A DNA stretch of 7,572 nt from Treponema sp. GTDB taxonomy: Bacteria; Spirochaetota; Spirochaetia; Treponematales; Breznakiellaceae. The stretch lies in contig JAISAN010000217.1 of NCBI GenBank assembly GCA_031266635.1, positions 1 to 7,572 of the forward strand, read 5' to 3'. Of the stretch, positions 1 to 6,333 are shown piece by piece; position 1 is the first letter of the stretch, and every line of letters begins with the position of its first letter. Both the position numbers and the translations under genes were made by a program. The notes under the pieces were generated by a model. It worked only from the letters and a program-made list of their open reading frames with translations. It searched no databases and was not told the DNA's origin.

Positions 1-398
1 CAGGCAAAAACAGCCAGTCCGGCGCAGCAGGCGGCAATTTTTAGCGTCCTGTCGGAAATATAATCCGGTTTTCCCGCCTGCAGGATTTGCCCCGCGGCGG
101 TCCGGGGATTTTTCAGGCCCCCCAGGCCGACAATACGGATAAAACGCTCATCATTTTTTCCATAACCCAGGCTCCGGGCATATACGGCGATGGTATCCTG
201 ATCATACAGGAGGCTGTTTTTGGTATTTTCCAGTTCTTCATTGATACGCTGGAGGTCTTTCATATTGGCCCATTGCCTGTCCCGGTCCATCTGAAGCTGC
301 CGGTAGGCGGAAAGGCCGGCGGCCCCGGTTAACAGTGAAGAAATGCCATAAACGGCAATGGCCGACCAGAGGGCTATGAGGTAATTAAAGGGTCTCAT
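1..398 (-). CDS. DivIC/FtsB-like septum formation initiator family protein (partial, C-terminus outside window)
   Basis: The reading frame starts at ATG 398-396 and stays open for 132 codons to the window edge, so the C-terminus is missing. Residues about 6-28 form an N-terminal membrane segment after a short MRPFN head. Residues about 30-70 are a charged coiled-coil-like stretch rich in Gln, Glu, Arg and Lys. Residues 73-89 read YARSLGYGKNDERFIRI, which resembles the A-R-x-x-L-G-Y block that follows the coiled coil in DivIC/FtsB proteins. Those proteins are small bitopic membrane proteins that link FtsL and FtsQ/DivIB in the division septum. A second hydrophobic stretch begins near residue 119 and runs to the edge; a C-terminal membrane segment is not usual in FtsB and may be a lineage trait. 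The start has only a weak Shine-Dalgarno (TTGGAA directly upstream). The family assignment rests on architecture and one motif, so the symbol is left blank. Confidence 0.68.
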   Translation of the reverse strand, partial: MRPFNYLIALWSAIAVYGISSLLTGAAGLSAYRQLQMDRDRQWANMKDLQRINEELENTKNSLLYDQDTIAVYARSLGYGKNDERFIRIVGLGGLKNPRTAAGQILQAGKPDYISDRTLKIAACCAGLAVFA

Positions 399-442
399 TA
401 TTCCAATTTACGGATTTTTTGCGGCCGTTCTTGAGAGAACTT

Positions 443-448
443 ATTGTA
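443..448 (-). promoter_or_regulatory. Possible -10 element for the leftward division gene
   Basis: On the minus strand positions 448-443 read TACAAT, five of six matches to TATAAT, about 45 bases upstream of the ATG at 398. I see no good -35 hexamer at 16-18 bases, so this is only a candidate. It lies 10 bases from the -35 of the rightward promoter, so the two promoters would be back to back. Confidence 0.3.
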
Positions 449-458
449 ACAAGAACCA

Positions 459-488
459 TTGACAACAGGAAAAGCCCTGGGCTAACAT
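459..488 (+). promoter_or_regulatory. Sigma-70-like promoter of the acidic protein/Maf operon
   Basis: A perfect -35 hexamer TTGACA (459-464) is followed after 18 bases by TAACAT (483-488), which matches TATAAT at four of six positions. Transcription would begin near 495 and leave a leader of roughly 98 bases before the ATG at 593. The -10 lies in an imperfect direct repeat, TAACATC (483-489) then TAACATA (490-496). There is no gap of promoter size between any of the four downstream genes, so this is the most likely promoter for all of them. Confidence 0.55.
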
Positions 489-504
489 CTAACATACGGT
501 CGCG

Positions 505-532
505 GAGCAGTTTTTCCCCAAAAAAACTACTC
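505..532 (+). other. Hairpin in the operon leader
   Basis: GAGCAGTTTTT (505-515) pairs with AAAAACTACTC (522-532) with one C/A mismatch and a six-base loop CCCCAA. It would lie just downstream of the predicted transcription start. No T-run follows it, so it is not an intrinsic terminator on the plus strand. It may be a stability hairpin, or chance. Confidence 0.35.
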
Positions 533-572
533 ATAATCCATGTTATAGCCGATAATTAACAATATATGTCTT

Positions 573-586
573 AAAGGAAGTGGGAG
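573..586 (+). promoter_or_regulatory. Double Shine-Dalgarno region of the acidic protein gene
   Basis: AAAGGAAG (573-580) lies 12 bases before the ATG at 593 and GGGAG (582-586) lies 6 bases before it. The second has the better spacing. Together they support 593 as the start codon. Confidence 0.6.
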
Positions 587-592
587 TGGTTC

Positions 593-2566
593 ATGGCAAG
601 TGAAAAAAAACCTTCGATATATTCCGATCGGGGCACAATTGGGTCGTCCGATGAGCTTGACGAATATGGAGTCTGGGTAAAAAGTGAGCCGCAGGATCTT
701 TCCTCGGTCAACGCTGATATTCAGGAAGCCATTGAACCGTCTTCCGCGGTGATAGAGGAGCTGCCCGATTTTGACACCGATTTGGGCGGGGAAGAGAGCC
801 TGGATTTTGCCGAAGAAGATTTTTCGGTTCCCGATCTGGACATTCCGGAAGAAACGGATGAACCAGGCGATGATTCCCTTGATTTTGACGATCTTTCCAT
901 TCCGGAAGAAAGCCCAAGCCCTTCCGCGGTAAAAGATGATTTTACCGAAGTCTCCATGTCGGATTTTCTCGACGGCGGTTCTGATGATTTGCAAGAACCG
1001 GCGCAAGAACCGGCGGCGGACAGCGGCTTTAAAGCCCCGCCGGTAGAAAAAACCAGCGCCGGGGAGGATCTTTCCACCCAACTGTTAATGAAAATCGCCG
1101 ATGAACTTTCGTCCATCAGGAGCGAACTTTCGATCCTGAAAAAAGAATTTTCAGCCGTCCGGAAGGAATCCGCCGCGGAGGATAAGGGCGAAACCCAGAA
1201 AAAAGGCTTTTTTGACGAGGAAGAGGATGAAAAAATCGCCCTTACCGGGGACGAATTGGATAACATCCTCAATACCGCCGATTTTACCGAAGAAGCCGGC
1301 GCCGACGCTACCGAAGAACTACCCGGCGCGTATCCCAGTATGGAGACGGAAGGACTTATGCCCTCCGATCCTTTTCAGGTAATAGAAGAAAGCGCCCTGC
1401 CGGATTTGCTTTCCGATCAGGATGATATTATCGGCGCTGAAGAGGAAGCGGAAGCGGATTCTGAGGAAGAGGCCCCCCCCGAGCTGGAATATGAAGTGGA
1501 AGATCAGGATGGGGAAAATCCCGAGCTGGATGATATTGTCATTGATTTGGATTTTGATGATATTGATCCCGATGCCCTGATCGAAGGCAGCCCTCTGGAA
1601 GGGCTGGATGTTTCCGGCGGCGGTAACTCCATTGATATTCCGGACCTTGACATAAATTTTGACGACCCTGCGGTGGAAACGGCGGGCCTTGATGACCTGG
1701 ATATACCCCCGCTTGAAGAAACCGGGGATCCGCAAGAATTACAGCAGCTCCGGACTATGGGGGCGCAACCCATGACCCCCGCGCCGGAGGATACCTCGTA
1801 TCTTGATGATGAAACGGGGGCAGCGCCTTCAGAACCCGCCGGAGACATTCCTTCTGAGGATCTTTCCCTTGATGAACCGGCGCTTATGGACGTGGCCGGC
1901 GATGATGATTTTTCCATCGATCTTTCCGGCGCGGTAATCGACGAACCGGATCTTTCCGGCAGCATTACGGAAAACCCTCTGCAAGAACCGTCCCTGGATG
2001 ATGATATGCAGGATATATCCATCGATCTGGATATGGAAGAAGAAATCTCCGCCGATTCTCCCGAAGACAGTTCAATTGAAATTACGCCGGATTTTGCGGA
2101 AACCGGGGACGAAGAGATAGAACTTTCCATTCCCGGTGAGGAAGACGCCGTCGATCTGAATATACCGGATGATACCCCCGCCCAGGAAAGTTCTTTCCCC
2201 GAAGAAGAGAGTTTTGCCCAGGTTATTCCTGAAGGTTTTGTTGTTGAAACCGGCGATTCCCAGGGCGTTCTTGACGATGACCTTGAAGAAGACGCCCTTT
2301 CCGAAGGGGATATTGACACCCTCGAAAAAGGTTCCGAAACTTTAAGCCTCGATCAGGCCGCCGCCGATCAAATCCCGGAGGAAGTTTCCCTTTCAGATGA
2401 TGAAGGGCTTGACATCCCCACCGGTATAAAACAGGAATTACGGACGGTGCTTTCCTACATGGATCAGCTCCTGGAATCCCTGCCGGAAGACAAAATCGAG
2501 GAATTTGCCCGATCCGAATATTTTGATACCTATAAAAAACTTTTTAAGGAATTAGGATTGGATTAA
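593..2566 (+). CDS. Long acidic, low-complexity protein of unknown function, first gene of the Maf operon
   Basis: This 657-residue protein has no signal peptide or membrane segment, so it is probably cytoplasmic. Asp and Glu dominate: 24 of residues 51-110 are acidic. Ser, Pro and regularly spaced Leu/Ile/Phe fill most of the rest, in recurring units such as DLDIPE, DLS, SIDLS and LDF; this suggests intrinsic disorder with short hydrophobic stickers. Three parts differ. The N-terminus (1-40) is mixed and basic at first. Residues about 162-200 have a coiled-coil pattern rich in Lys and Glu. The last ~45 residues (from IKQEL, about 612) look like a folded helical domain with YMDQLLESLPEDKIEEF. 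The DNA has a C8 run (1473-1480) and an A8 run just after the start (603-610). The stop TAA overlaps the next ATG. I do not recognise the family. A scaffold, adaptor or modification target for the downstream Maf enzymes is conceivable but unproven. Long open frames on the opposite strand are by-products of GAA/GAT/TCC-rich codons. Confidence 0.88.
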   Translation: MASEKKPSIYSDRGTIGSSDELDEYGVWVKSEPQDLSSVNADIQEAIEPSSAVIEELPDFDTDLGGEESLDFAEEDFSVPDLDIPEETDEPGDDSLDFDDLSIPEESPSPSAVKDDFTEVSMSDFLDGGSDDLQEPAQEPAADSGFKAPPVEKTSAGEDLSTQLLMKIADELSSIRSELSILKKEFSAVRKESAAEDKGETQKKGFFDEEEDEKIALTGDELDNILNTADFTEEAGADATEELPGAYPSMETEGLMPSDPFQVIEESALPDLLSDQDDIIGAEEEAEADSEEEAPPELEYEVEDQDGENPELDDIVIDLDFDDIDPDALIEGSPLEGLDVSGGGNSIDIPDLDINFDDPAVETAGLDDLDIPPLEETGDPQELQQLRTMGAQPMTPAPEDTSYLDDETGAAPSEPAGDIPSEDLSLDEPALMDVAGDDDFSIDLSGAVIDEPDLSGSITENPLQEPSLDDDMQDISIDLDMEEEISADSPEDSSIEITPDFAETGDEEIELSIPGEEDAVDLNIPDDTPAQESSFPEEESFAQVIPEGFVVETGDSQGVLDDDLEEDALSEGDIDTLEKGSETLSLDQAAADQIPEEVSLSDDEGLDIPTGIKQELRTVLSYMDQLLESLPEDKIEEFARSEYFDTYKKLFKELGLD

Positions 2567-3030
2567 TGGGGCTTTTACAGAAAGCCGTTGTCAAAGTCAA
2601 CCCGGAATCCGCGGAACCTGGTATCGCCGGAACCGGGGAGTTTCTCCCGGCAGAAAATGGAACCGCGGAGGACAAACCGGGGGAAGCAGCCGGGCAGCCG
2701 GGGCTGGAATATGAACTCCGGGAATATCATAAAAATCACCCGTCCTTTCAGGGTATTGTACTGGCCGCTCCTCCCCGGGAAGATGGAGAAACAGCGGAGG
2801 GCTTTTTTGAAAAAGTTTCCCGGATGCTAAGATTTTTTGGAGCGCTTCTTCCCCTTTCCCCGGAAAACGGCCTGATTCTTGTCCCGGACAACATAGACGG
2901 GGAACTGCTGTCCCACCGGCTTTCCAAAAGTCTCAATGCCCGGACCCTGGACCATTTCCTGGCGGATGATCCCGGCGCGGCCCTGTCCCTGCTTGGCCCG
3001 TATTGGCAAGATGCCCGGCACAATCCGTAG
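2566..3030 (+). CDS. Conserved-looking 154-residue protein of unknown function
   Basis: The start ATG shares its A with the TAA stop of the acidic gene (TAATG), and AGGA at 2554-2557 gives a Shine-Dalgarno 8 bases upstream, so translation is probably coupled. Residues 1-45 are a Gly/Pro/Glu-rich linker after the short head MGLLQKAVVKV. Residues about 47-147 look folded: a helix (YELREYHKNH), a strand (FQGIVLAAP), a long helix (AEGFFEKVSRMLRFFGALLPL), another strand (NGLILVPDNID) and helices towards LLGPYW. There is no signal peptide, membrane segment or catalytic motif that I can name. The last 20 bases overlap the proposed start of the first Maf gene. By position it may be a small soluble partner of the acidic protein or of the Maf enzymes; that is inference only. 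Confidence 0.75.
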   Translation: MGLLQKAVVKVNPESAEPGIAGTGEFLPAENGTAEDKPGEAAGQPGLEYELREYHKNHPSFQGIVLAAPPREDGETAEGFFEKVSRMLRFFGALLPLSPENGLILVPDNIDGELLSHRLSKSLNARTLDHFLADDPGAALSLLGPYWQDARHNP

Positions 3031-4627
3031 CGGAACAGATAATACTTCCCCCCGCGCCGCGGCGCTTCACTCCCGGTATAACCCCCAGGGGGAAGCGGAA
3101 CGCTATATTGACACCCTGAAGCCCGGCGGGGAAATCAAGTATTTTATTCTGATTGAACCGGGTTTGGCCTATCTTGTCCCGGCCCTAAAAAAAAAGTACC
3201 CCAAGGCCAAAATTATCGCCCTGCATATTGACCGGATTTTTATGTCCGCCGCCGCCGGACAGCCGGAAATTCCCGCCTGGTTTTTGGGGGAAGAACCGGG
3301 GCTTCAGCAATTTCTGGAACATGAAATTCCCGATATGGAAGCCCGGTTTATCCGAATCGTTGAATGGCGGCCCAGCCTCCGGGTATATGGGGAAAAGTAC
3401 CGCTGGCTGCTCTCGGAAACAGCGGAATTTATTAAGCGGATAGACGCAAATAAACGAACCGTCCGGGGCTTTGGCAAAAGATGGCTCGGCAATTTTTTCA
3501 AGAACCTGGGGCTGCTCCATACGCTGCTTAAACCGGAACCCTTTGACGGCCCCCTGCTTATCACCGGCTCAGGGCCCAGCCTGGAGATTCCCCATATCGG
3601 AGAACTAAAAAAAACCGGGAACCTCTTTGTTCTGGCGGCGTCTTCCTCGGTTAAGGCCCTTGTTTTTGGGGGCGTCATCCCCGATCTGGTTATCAGTACC
3701 GACGGCGGCATCTGGGCGCTGCGGCATCTGTATGAATGTTTCCGGGACCAGGAAGGACGCCCTCCCCCGCTGGCGGCCAATTTGTGCGCCGCCCTTCCCT
3801 CCCAATGCTCTTCCCTGCCGCTTATGGTCCTGAACGACGGCAGCCTGTGGCAAAACCTTGTTTTTCAGGGGCTGGGAATTCCTTCGCTCAGGGTTCCCCA
3901 ACGGGGTACGGTGAGCGCATCAGCGCTGGATCTGGCCCTCCTGTTGAGTTCGGGCCCTATATTTATCGCCGGTATGGATCTATCCGTCAGGGACATCAAA
4001 ACCCATGTCCGGCCCTACGGTTTTGACCCCCTGTTCCGGGAAAAGGAGTCACGGTTTACCCCGTTTTACGCGCAAAGCTTTTACCGGGCGGCGGAGATGA
4101 ACCAGGGTGGGGCCTACCGGATCTACGCTTCCTGGTTTCAAAACCAGACAGCGGCCTGGCCGGACCGTATTTTTTCCTTGGGGAATAACAACTCCGTGTT
4201 TGAAAAATTGAGGTTGTTCCAAAACCCGGTTGGTGCAGACCAAAGGTCTGATGAAACAACCTCTTGGAAAAGCGGTCAAATGCCCGCTTTTCCATATAAA
4301 TCTAAGGTTGCTGTTCCAAAAACTGAAGTTTTTGAACAGCCTCAATTGAAAGTCCGGGAACAGGGGAGAATGGAAACGCTGGCGGGAGGCGGAACAAGCC
4401 CCGAAAGAAGATATGCCGGGGAAACGATCAAAGCCCCCCCGGGAACAAGCGCCGCCGGGGGAGCGAAAATTCTGATCAACGCCCTTTCCGCCTCTCCCCT
4501 GGCAAAAACCCTAAGCGGTGAATTATCCCCCCTGCTTTTCCCTGAGCAAACGGATGTTTCCGCAAAAGAACTGGGGGAGGCAATCCAAACCCTGGCCCGA
4601 TCATATCCGGGGGAAAGCTATGGATAA
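3011..4627 (+). CDS. Maf/DUF115 family protein 1 (motility-associated glycosyltransferase-like)
   Basis: This 538-residue protein belongs to the Maf family (MptE-like DUF115 domain). Characterised Maf proteins attach nonulosonic acids such as pseudaminic acid to flagellin in the cytoplasm. Residues 19-36 (LHSRYNPQGEAERYIDTL) and IEPGLAYLVPAL (48-59) match the usual N-terminal region. The core shows GSGPSLE (GPSL at 188-191), then IPDLVISTDGG (PD at 224-225, D231), then IAGMDLS (G321-D323), the expected order and spacing. Start choice: ATGs at 2936 and 2966 are in frame, but they lie in a stretch that already encodes the end of the upstream gene and give unconvincing sequence. ATG 3011 gives a 20-base overlap; its Shine-Dalgarno is poor, so coupling is likely. 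Residues 399-446 come from a palindromic segment described separately. An A9 run (3187-3195) and an A8 run (3607-3614) lie in the coding sequence. The C-terminal tail after residue 447 has no domain I recognise. Flagellin as the target is inferred from the family. Confidence 0.85.
   Translation: MPGTIRSGTDNTSPRAAALHSRYNPQGEAERYIDTLKPGGEIKYFILIEPGLAYLVPALKKKYPKAKIIALHIDRIFMSAAAGQPEIPAWFLGEEPGLQQFLEHEIPDMEARFIRIVEWRPSLRVYGEKYRWLLSETAEFIKRIDANKRTVRGFGKRWLGNFFKNLGLLHTLLKPEPFDGPLLITGSGPSLEIPHIGELKKTGNLFVLAASSSVKALVFGGVIPDLVISTDGGIWALRHLYECFRDQEGRPPPLAANLCAALPSQCSSLPLMVLNDGSLWQNLVFQGLGIPSLRVPQRGTVSASALDLALLLSSGPIFIAGMDLSVRDIKTHVRPYGFDPLFREKESRFTPFYAQSFYRAAEMNQGGAYRIYASWFQNQTAAWPDRIFSLGNNNSVFEKLRLFQNPVGADQRSDETTSWKSGQMPAFPYKSKVAVPKTEVFEQPQLKVREQGRMETLAGGGTSPERRYAGETIKAPPGTSAAGGAKILINALSASPLAKTLSGELSPLLFPEQTDVSAKELGEAIQTLARSYPGESYG
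4206..4347. repeat. Palindromic, AT-richer 142-base element embedded in Maf gene 1
   Basis: Bases 4206-4225 and 4328-4347 are inverted repeats matching at 18 of 20 positions, with perfect outer ends AATTGAGG and CCTCAATT. Inside are CAGACC-AAA-GGTCTG (4236-4250), a perfect 11-bp stem TGGAAAAGCGG/CCGCTTTTCCA with an 8-base loop (4265-4275, 4284-4294), GAGGTTGTT/AACAACCTC (4210-4218, 4255-4263), and a 13-bp stem with one bulged C around loop TGAA (4310-4323, 4328-4340). GC is 59 of 142 (about 42%), against 68 of 120 in bases 4021-4140. The motif GGTT(G)(CT)GTTCCAAAAAC-like occurs twice on plus (4212-4225, 4306-4323) and once on minus. GAAA flanks both ends (4202-4205, 4348-4351), a possible 4-base target duplication. 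It encodes no protein of its own and is read through as Maf residues 399-446. It could be a non-autonomous palindromic repeat or MITE; whether it recurs in the genome cannot be seen here. Confidence 0.65.
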
Positions 4628-6305
4628 ACAGTTCTTTTTTGAGCGGAACCTGCTGGCCCTTTCCAGCCTAAACCCCGGCCTCTGTTCCCGTCTGTCCGGC
4701 GCGGAAACCACCTTAAACCGCTATAAATTTCTTGAATCCCGGTCGGGGGAGATTGTTCCCGCCCTGATAGACGCCGCCGGGCGGGCCCATCCCCTGCACT
4801 CCCTGATAGACCCCCGGCGGGAGGGAGAACGGCTTGTCTCCACTATCAACAGTGAGGGCTTTCTCATTTTTCCGGGCCTGGGAGGCGCGTATGCGGCGGA
4901 GGCGGCTCTGGAGCGGGCCGGAGTCTGCCGGGTTTTGGTCATTGATTATGATATTAACGGCATCGCCGAACTGCTCTGTTCCCGGGACTATATTAGCGTC
5001 CTGGGGGACCCCCGGTTCTGCCTGATGGTTGATCCTTCCGGGGAGGAACTGGAAACCTATATTCTTGAAAATTACCAGCCCGTACTTTCCGGGGGCATCC
5101 GGGTATTGCCCCTGAGGGGGCGCACCGAATTTGACGGCCCCCGGTTTCAGACCGCCAGGGAGGCCGTAGAAACGGCGCTGGTAAAAGTTTCGGCCGATTA
5201 TTCCGTTCAGGCATATTTCGGTACCCGCTGGTTTTCAAACATCATACGGAACCTGACTAACGCCGGAATTCAGGACAGCCCATTCCCGCCGGTCCGGAAA
5301 GCGGCGATTTGCGCGGCCGGGCCTTCTCTGGACGCCCAAATTCCCCTGCTGGCGGAACAGAAAAAACGGGACAGGGCCTTTATCATCGCCGCCGACACCA
5401 GCCTCCCCAGTCTCCTGCGGGCGGGGCTGGAACCCGACGCGGTGGTCTCCATTGATTGCCAGCATATCAGTTATTATCATTTTATGGCGGGAATGCCCCC
5501 CCATATTCCCCTGTTCCTCGACCTGGCAAGCCCGCCCCTCCTGGCTTCCCGTTCTTCCCGGCCCCTTTTCTTTTCCGGCGGCCACCCCCTGGGGGTGTAT
5601 ATCTCCCGGCGCTGGCGGCCTATTCCCCTGGTAGACACCTCCGGGGCCAATGTTACCCATGCGTGTCTTTCTCTGGCGGAAACCCTCGGGGCGGAGGCTG
5701 TTGTTATATACGGCGCCGACTTTTCCTACCCCCAGGGACAGGTTTATTCCCGGGGAACGTATATCTACTCGTATTTCGCGAACCGTCAGAGCCGCCTATC
5801 CCCCGAAGAATCCCTTTTTTCCGCCTTTCTGTACCGGAATCCTTCCCTTGCGAAAGTACCCGGCGAGGAGGCGGGAACATGGTACTACGAAACCGCCACA
5901 TTAAACCGTTACCGCGCCATGCTGGAAACAAAAGCCGCGGGTATGGAAATTCCGGTACAAGCCGCGCCGGGCCGTGGGGCGCCGGTTCAAATCCGTCAGA
6001 CCCGGCGCGGCGGGTTTCCCCGGATCCTGCGGCTTTTTGCGGCCGGGCCGGAACGGACAAGCGCCCGGTCCTTTCTGGAGGAATACCGGGAGGGAATCAA
6101 AGCCCTTCCCCCCCTTGGGGCGGACAGCCAAAGCTACCTCGCCCGGCTCAAGGAAAATGAGCGGGCGATTTTTACCACCCTGCTCCCCCAGGCGGCGGCA
6201 ATCAAGCGCCGGACAGGAGCCGTAAAACCCGGAGATATTATTGAAGCGGTCCGGGATTACTGCGCCGGGGCGATAGATAAAATACTCGCCGCAAAGCCCG
6301 GTTGA
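4620..6305 (+). CDS. Maf/DUF115 family protein 2 (motility-associated glycosyltransferase-like)
   Basis: This is a 561-residue second Maf-family protein, clearly different in sequence from the one before it. The N-terminal region has HPLHSLIDPRREGERLV (57-73) and FPGLGGAYAAE (84-94), followed by a Rossmann-like stretch RVLVIDYDING. FGTRWFSNIIRNL leads into the MptE-like core: AAGPSLD (GPSL at 234-237), LEPDAVVSIDCQ (PD at 272-273, D279) and VVIYGADFS (G365-D367). The C-terminal ~100 residues are helical and basic. Start choice: an upstream in-frame ATG at 4518 lies inside the first Maf gene. ATG 4620 overlaps the previous stop by 8 bases and has GGGGGA at 4609-4614 with a 5-base spacer, so it is preferred, giving coupled translation. 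Two C7 runs (5496-5502, 6108-6114) lie in the gene. Role by family: cytoplasmic sugar transfer to flagellin or another protein; it may have a different acceptor or donor from Maf 1, or the two may act as a complex. Confidence 0.88.
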   Translation: MDKQFFFERNLLALSSLNPGLCSRLSGAETTLNRYKFLESRSGEIVPALIDAAGRAHPLHSLIDPRREGERLVSTINSEGFLIFPGLGGAYAAEAALERAGVCRVLVIDYDINGIAELLCSRDYISVLGDPRFCLMVDPSGEELETYILENYQPVLSGGIRVLPLRGRTEFDGPRFQTAREAVETALVKVSADYSVQAYFGTRWFSNIIRNLTNAGIQDSPFPPVRKAAICAAGPSLDAQIPLLAEQKKRDRAFIIAADTSLPSLLRAGLEPDAVVSIDCQHISYYHFMAGMPPHIPLFLDLASPPLLASRSSRPLFFSGGHPLGVYISRRWRPIPLVDTSGANVTHACLSLAETLGAEAVVIYGADFSYPQGQVYSRGTYIYSYFANRQSRLSPEESLFSAFLYRNPSLAKVPGEEAGTWYYETATLNRYRAMLETKAAGMEIPVQAAPGRGAPVQIRQTRRGGFPRILRLFAAGPERTSARSFLEEYREGIKALPPLGADSQSYLARLKENERAIFTTLLPQAAAIKRRTGAVKPGDIIEAVRDYCAGAIDKILAAKPG

Positions 6306-6333
6306 TTTAGCCGGTATCCCCGCGTTCAGGCCA

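Noticed and set aside
1199..1213. A6-GGC-T6 palindrome in the acidic gene
   Set aside because: The stem is only A-T pairs with a 3-base loop; it encodes ordinary Lys-Lys-Gly-Phe-Phe codons and is weak as a terminator or site.
1504..2319. Long Ser-rich open frame on the minus strand inside the acidic gene (also 721-1272 and 1319-1735 minus)
   Set aside because: Antisense of GAA, GAT and TCC codons yields Ser/Ile-rich open frames without stops. No Shine-Dalgarno or recognisable domain is seen, and the plus-strand frame is longer and operon-linked.
2936..3010. Upstream extension of Maf 1 to ATG 2936 or 2966
   Set aside because: The added residues (rich in Pro, Trp and Cys) lie over the end of the 154-residue gene in another frame and do not resemble a Maf N-terminus.
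4265..4294. 11-bp hairpin as an intrinsic terminator within Maf 1
   Set aside because: The stem is followed by TATAAATC, not a T-run, and the gene continues into the coupled Maf 2. It fits better as part of the palindromic element.
5456..6160. 234-residue plus-strand frame overlapping Maf 2
   Set aside because: Pro/Gly/Arg-rich composition typical of an off-frame reading of GC-rich DNA; it lies wholly within the well-supported Maf 2 frame.
6298..6333. Bidirectional terminator between Maf 2 and the amrB-like gene
   Set aside because: CCGGTT (6298-6303) can pair weakly with AGCCGG (6309-6314), one wobble pair included, but no T-run follows on either strand. I see no convincing terminator in the 28-base gap.
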